Part shown: in pieces, positions 60,487 to 64,000 of the stretch | Position numbering within the stretch: the first letter of the stretch is position 1 | How the letters are laid out: each line of letters starts with the position of its first letter | From: Iris pallida | Lineage: Eukaryota; Streptophyta; Magnoliopsida; Asparagales; Iridaceae | Length of the DNA stretch: 64,000 nt | NCBI GenBank assembly: GCA_029216955.1 | Contig: JANAVB010004170.1 | Location: 47,490 to 111,489, forward strand | Direction: 5' to 3' | Made by a program: the position numbers and the translations under genes | The notes under the pieces: generated by a model | The model's input: only the letters and a program-made list of their open reading frames with translations | What the model was told of the DNA's origin: nothing | The model's database searches: none

Positions 60487-60790
60487 CACATTTCAGTATA
60501 AATTGGGACCTACGATCCGAGTCAACGGGTCATTTTGAGATCGGCTCATCAGAATCCAATTCTGGATATACCATTGGATACGTATCTTCATTCAGGACAC
60601 GTTGACATATAGTTTGCTAGATTCAGAGGTCTTTGGCCCCGGCACACCTTTCGGTGTAATGGGAGTCCTATAATTTGGGTCAAAGAGTCATTTTGAAATT
60701 AGCTCATCAGAATCCAATTCTGGATATACTATTGGTTTCGTATCGTTATTGGACTCATGGACATAATTTTTTAGAGGATTTTTATCCTGA
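60487..60790 (+). repeat. Diverged tandem duplication in the L LTR
   Basis: The block around GAATCCAATTCTGGATATA occurs at 60552 and 60710 (158 bp apart), with matching flanks (GGGTCATTTTGAGATCGGC and GAGTCATTTTGAAATTAGC). A related block is in the D LTR at about 17065-17180 (GAAATCCAACTCTGGACATA, then GACATATAGTTTGATG). Confidence 0.7.
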
Positions 60791-61073
60791 CATATTTTTA
60801 GTACAAAGTGGGTCCAATAGTGGACCACATTTTGACCCAAAATTATTGTTTTATCCCTGTGTCCATGTCACTCCCATTTTCTGTTATACTTATTTCCAGT
60901 GTACGTATGCAAATTTTGACCCGTATTTTATTTACTGTATTTCATTATTGCTTGCCTTGATGTATCTTGGCTAAGGTTGACCTTGGGTCGGGTTGGTCCA
61001 ACTTGACTTGCTTTGGATGGCTTGGTTTGGTTTATTTTGATGGTTGGTTCAACATGTTGAACCATCCCCTCTC

Positions 61074-61083
61074 TTTATAAAAC
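61074..61083 (+). promoter_or_regulatory. Putative TATA box in the L LTR
   Basis: TTTATAAAAC followed by a C/T-rich stretch (CCCAACCACCCCTTTCTCTC), typical of plant promoters. Its place, about 2.5 kb into the LTR, is late compared with the A and K LTRs, so it may not be the main start. Confidence 0.4.
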
Positions 61084-61494
61084 CCAACCACCCCTTTCTC
61101 TCTCTTTATTACTTCCATTTATTTCTTCTCCTTCTTCTCCATTACTCTCCCACCAACCTAGAGAGCTTAGACAAGTGCAACTTGCTTCATGATGGATCTT
61201 CCATTTTATTGTTCTATCTTTTTCTCCACATGATTCTAAGCATCTTTAGAACTTGGAGTTTTGGTTTGGACGGATGATTTTTGTAGATCTAAGTTTGTAG
61301 CTTTTTTGGTTTTCTTGGGTTTTGATCTACCAAACTTTATTATTTTCAAGTTTTGATTGTTCTAAGTTGTAGAGAATTCGATTTTATCCAAAATAGACCT
61401 TTGAAAAGTTAGATTTTGACTTGTTTTGAGAAAGTTATGGCCAAAGTAAGATTTAGACATCTTCTATATTCATCTATCCTGGTTCTGGCAGGGA

Positions 61495-61815
61495 CGATGA
61501 ATAGTGCTGGCTGCATAGTGCTGGCCGCATTGTGTTGGCCGCATAGTGCTGGCTGTATGGCTGTATAGTGCCGTATAGTGCTGGCCGTATAGCTGTATAA
61601 TGCTGGTCGTATAGATGCATAGTGCCGCATAGTACTGGCCGCATGGCTACATAGTACCGCACAGTGTTGACCGCATAGCTGCGTAGTGCTGGCCGCATAG
61701 CTGCATAGTACCGTATAGTACTGGCTGTATAGCTGCATAGTGTCGCATAGTACCGGTCCGTATAGCTGCATAGTGCCTGGCCGTATAGTGCCAGTCTGCA
61801 TAGATGCATAGTATC
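61495..61815 (+). repeat. GCATAGTGCTGGCC minisatellite
   Basis: About 20 irregular head-to-tail copies of a 10-24 bp unit built from GCATAGTGCTGGCC and GTATAGCT, with G/A and C/T drift between copies. Frames across it give a repetitive protein on the minus strand (61409-61801), which I take as an artefact. Confidence 0.85.
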
Positions 61816-63463
61816 TATTTTGGCTATTTTATGCCCCCATTTGGCTGATTTGTGGCCAAAATTTCTTCCAACTTGTAACATGAAAGTTAGATCTTTTTCT
61901 TGGCTTCAAGAATATGTTACTAGCTATTTTATGCAAGTTTTTCTTATTCATGATAATGTAAGGATAGAACATGATAGTAACCTGTTAAGGCGCACTCTTA
62001 ACAAGTAACAAGTAACATGACATGCTAGTGGCCCATCGTGGTGCACTCTTGACAAGTAAATCTGACATGTAATCTTGAATACTGTTGCGACGGCTATCTT
62101 AACATGCTGAGTAATAACTCGTCTTGACACCGTGGGTGATTGTTCTTGAATGTGCTTGTATAAGCTACCGGTCTCGTCTCGTATCATGTCTAGGACTTGC
62201 ATCTTTGGTTACCAAGGTCAGGGATTCATGCTGAAACTGACTAGGTTAATTACTAGATTGATCAAAGTATCTCATGTAGAGATGTTTCCAGTTACAGGCG
62301 ATCTCGTTATCCCGGCCACACCTGATGGACTTGTAGTCTGCCGATGAGTAGGGCACATTTTCAGCCCACTGTCATATGGGGCACTTCTTGAAACAAGTAA
62401 TATGCACACTGTCATGTGTTGCACTCAAAATCATCTAATAATTCTTGATAACCTTTGTATGAACCTTGTCTGGAAACCTGGATAGCTGCAGGGCTTGTGA
62501 CTGTCGGAACATTTTATTGCATCTTGCTGGTAACTAGGCTTGTGATAACTCGAGTTAGTTAAAATATCAAGCCGTACTCTTTGCTTTGCGTGAATGTTGG
62601 ATGGAGTCCAATCCTGTCTAGTCTTGTCTAGATCCAGTACATGGCTATCTCAGGACATGTTTCTTACGTTTTACTCTTAGCAATAAATGGCTAGAGACCC
62701 GGTTCTATTCAGGCGAAGGGTTACAACCCCGATCCTTGTTTGGTTTAAGGATTGTAACCTGGCTTCTGAAATAGTTCCTCATCCTCTCATCATTTGTTAC
62801 CTTATTTACAATTCATATTTTCCTATTATTATTCTTGTTTATGCTCTGACATTCTGGTTTTAGTTCTTAAGTGAAGCCTCCCTTGTGGCACTTGCTCTTT
62901 CTGGGGTCTGACCCAGCTGGTTTTGTATAGCCAGATTTCGGAGCAGTACCCAAGGATCTCCTAGCCTTCCAGCCAGATGGTGAATACTAGATGTAACCCT
63001 GGCAACGAGTGGGTTTTATTTTGCTCTTCCACTCTATTGTAAATTATTCTTTGAGACGTTTAGCCGTCGAGCAAGTGTTAGTTCGTGTTGAATACTTATA
63101 TTTCTTGTCTGCCTAAGGGCTGTAACATGATTGAAAGATCCTAGGGTTGATCATGTGTGACTGAAACTCTTGTTAGTCCTTGCATTTTGTACGACTAGCT
63201 TCATGATCATCTGTATATAAATATATGGGATGCCTTACTATTGAATATCTGATGGTATAACATCTTGCAACTATTATTACTTGCTTGAGATTGAGATACT
63301 AGGCTTGTTCTTAACCATAAGAGACTGATGGCTTATAGATAAACCCTCATACATCTAGACAGCCATGACCGTATATCGAGGTGGATTACAGTTCTATACC
63401 TAGCTGGCTGTGTCTGTCCCCCGTTCTCCAGTATTCTGGTTCTGGGGTGGGGCACGATTTAAG

Positions 63464-63480
63464 TGGGGGACCATGCAGGT
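63464..63480 (+). other. PBS-like block after the L LTR
   Basis: TGGGGGACCATGCAGGT lies 9 nt after the inferred LTR end. It matches the D/G/K block (TGGTGGCCCATGCAGGT) at all but three positions. Confidence 0.5.
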
Positions 63481-63753
63481 GTTATAAATCAATATGTGTG
63501 AGGGTTTTACCGAATAGATGTCTCAATCAGCACTCGTATTTTATCTCTACTCGTGTCTTCTAATCTTCCTGAAATCTTGGCCTGGTCACATGCTTATATC
63601 CTTGATCTATCTTGGTCCTTCCTTAATGTTTTTCATGTCATTTTCTTCAGTGGCATTGCTCTTGGTCCTGTCGATCAGCCGGAAGGAGAACCACCAGTGA
63701 ACCAGCCTCAATAAGGAGACCAAGCCCAGCTCTCAGGAGCAACCTCTCGAGTT

Positions 63754-64000
63754 ATGCCTTCTGGGGATCCAGAGCCACCAGTTCAGCAAGCTCAGCCTGT
63801 AGAGCCTGACAATAGAGTCTTGGTAGGACTCATCCGGGAATTACTCACCTCTCAAGATCATCGGGGCGATGCCCTGCACCAGACAGTATAAGATGATATG
63901 GGCATAGTGGGTTACCAAGGTAACAGTACAGCCAAAAATTTCAAACGCTTGAACCCTCCCTTCTTTAATGGCAGTAAAGATGTTATTGTTGCTGATGCTT
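63754..64000 (+). pseudogene. gag start of the element following the L LTR (runs off the window)
   Basis: An ATG at 63754 opens MPSGDPEPPVQQAQPVEPDN. An in-frame TAA at 63889-63891 interrupts codon 46, then the same frame continues with FKRLNPPFFNGSKDVIVADA, the conserved start of plant gypsy capsid (LNPPxFxG...DA). It is cut by the window end. The LTR at 58527-63454 is thus followed by a normal internal region, so it also serves as a 5' LTR. Confidence 0.7.

Larger units (their letters stand above)
58527..63454 (+). repeat. LTR of element L (about 4.93 kb)
   Basis: It starts TGCAAGCCCCCTGG after a PPT and ends near TGGGGTGGGGCA. The end is set by the 9-nt spacing to the PBS-like block seen in the three other families. 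It contains (CA)n at 59230-59256, a CT-rich stretch (59290-59420), a diverged duplication (60487-60790), a TATA-like element (61074), and a minisatellite (61495-61815). No second copy is in the window, so the right border is inferred. Confidence 0.6.

Noticed and set aside
61409..61881. Two repetitive minus-strand frames (130 and 135 codons)
   Set aside because: They translate the GCATAGTGCTGGCC minisatellite in different frames. Repetitive composition explains them.

Overview
The window looks like nuclear DNA of a seed plant with a large, repeat-rich genome. I found no intact host gene, tRNA, rRNA, CRISPR array or prokaryotic signal. Almost all of it is a nested stack of LTR retrotransposons: plant Ty3/gypsy types with very long LTRs (3.2-4.9 kb) and Ty1/copia Sirevirus-like elements with LTRs of about 1.1 kb. 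There is also one CACTA-type DNA transposon end and one short exon-like fragment. I read element borders from TG...CA ends, polypurine tracts (PPT), primer-binding sites (PBS) and target-site duplications (TSD).

Layout. Element A (1-6146, +) is the 3' part of a gag-only gypsy element with a 4.65 kb LTR; it sits inside the gag of gypsy element B (6147-9685, +; gag, protease, RT, RNase H, integrase, all broken). B is cut by Sirevirus-like element C (+), which survives in three pieces (9686-10835, 22228-23345, about 36570-41275). C is interrupted first by Sirevirus-like element E (10836-22227, -, flanks GTAGT/GTAGC), which itself holds non-coding large-LTR element D (14774-20912, +). C is interrupted again by an unidentified AT-rich segment H (23346-36569), into which a complete gypsy chromovirus G (24788-36441, -, TSD GGATA) inserted.

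To the right lie a terminal-exon-like fragment (41276-41382), a CACTA end (to 42103), and the non-coding 3' internal region of gypsy element L (42104-43720). Element K (43721-58501, -, TSD ACAAA; gag-only, 4.2 kb LTRs) split L just before its PPT. K's left LTR carries a 4656-bp solo LTR of the A family (44170-48825, -, TSD CAGTC). The L LTR (58527-63454) follows, and after it a PBS and the start of another gag run off the window end.

Points of most interest: (1) both Sirevirus copies carry an extra ORF after pol, and about 240 bp before its start codon each has the same CpG-rich palindrome that lies upstream of the LTR TATA box, suggesting an internal promoter; (2) four gypsy families keep a PBS-like block exactly 9 nt after the LTR, which in three of them matches, from memory, plant tRNA-Ile rather than initiator tRNA-Met; (3) an array of about five 21-bp palindromes in segment H; (4) a possible captured exon beside the CACTA end; (5) two pol-less gag-only elements; (6) repeated cis-motif modules (GGACACG, TTGAC) shared by different LTR families.
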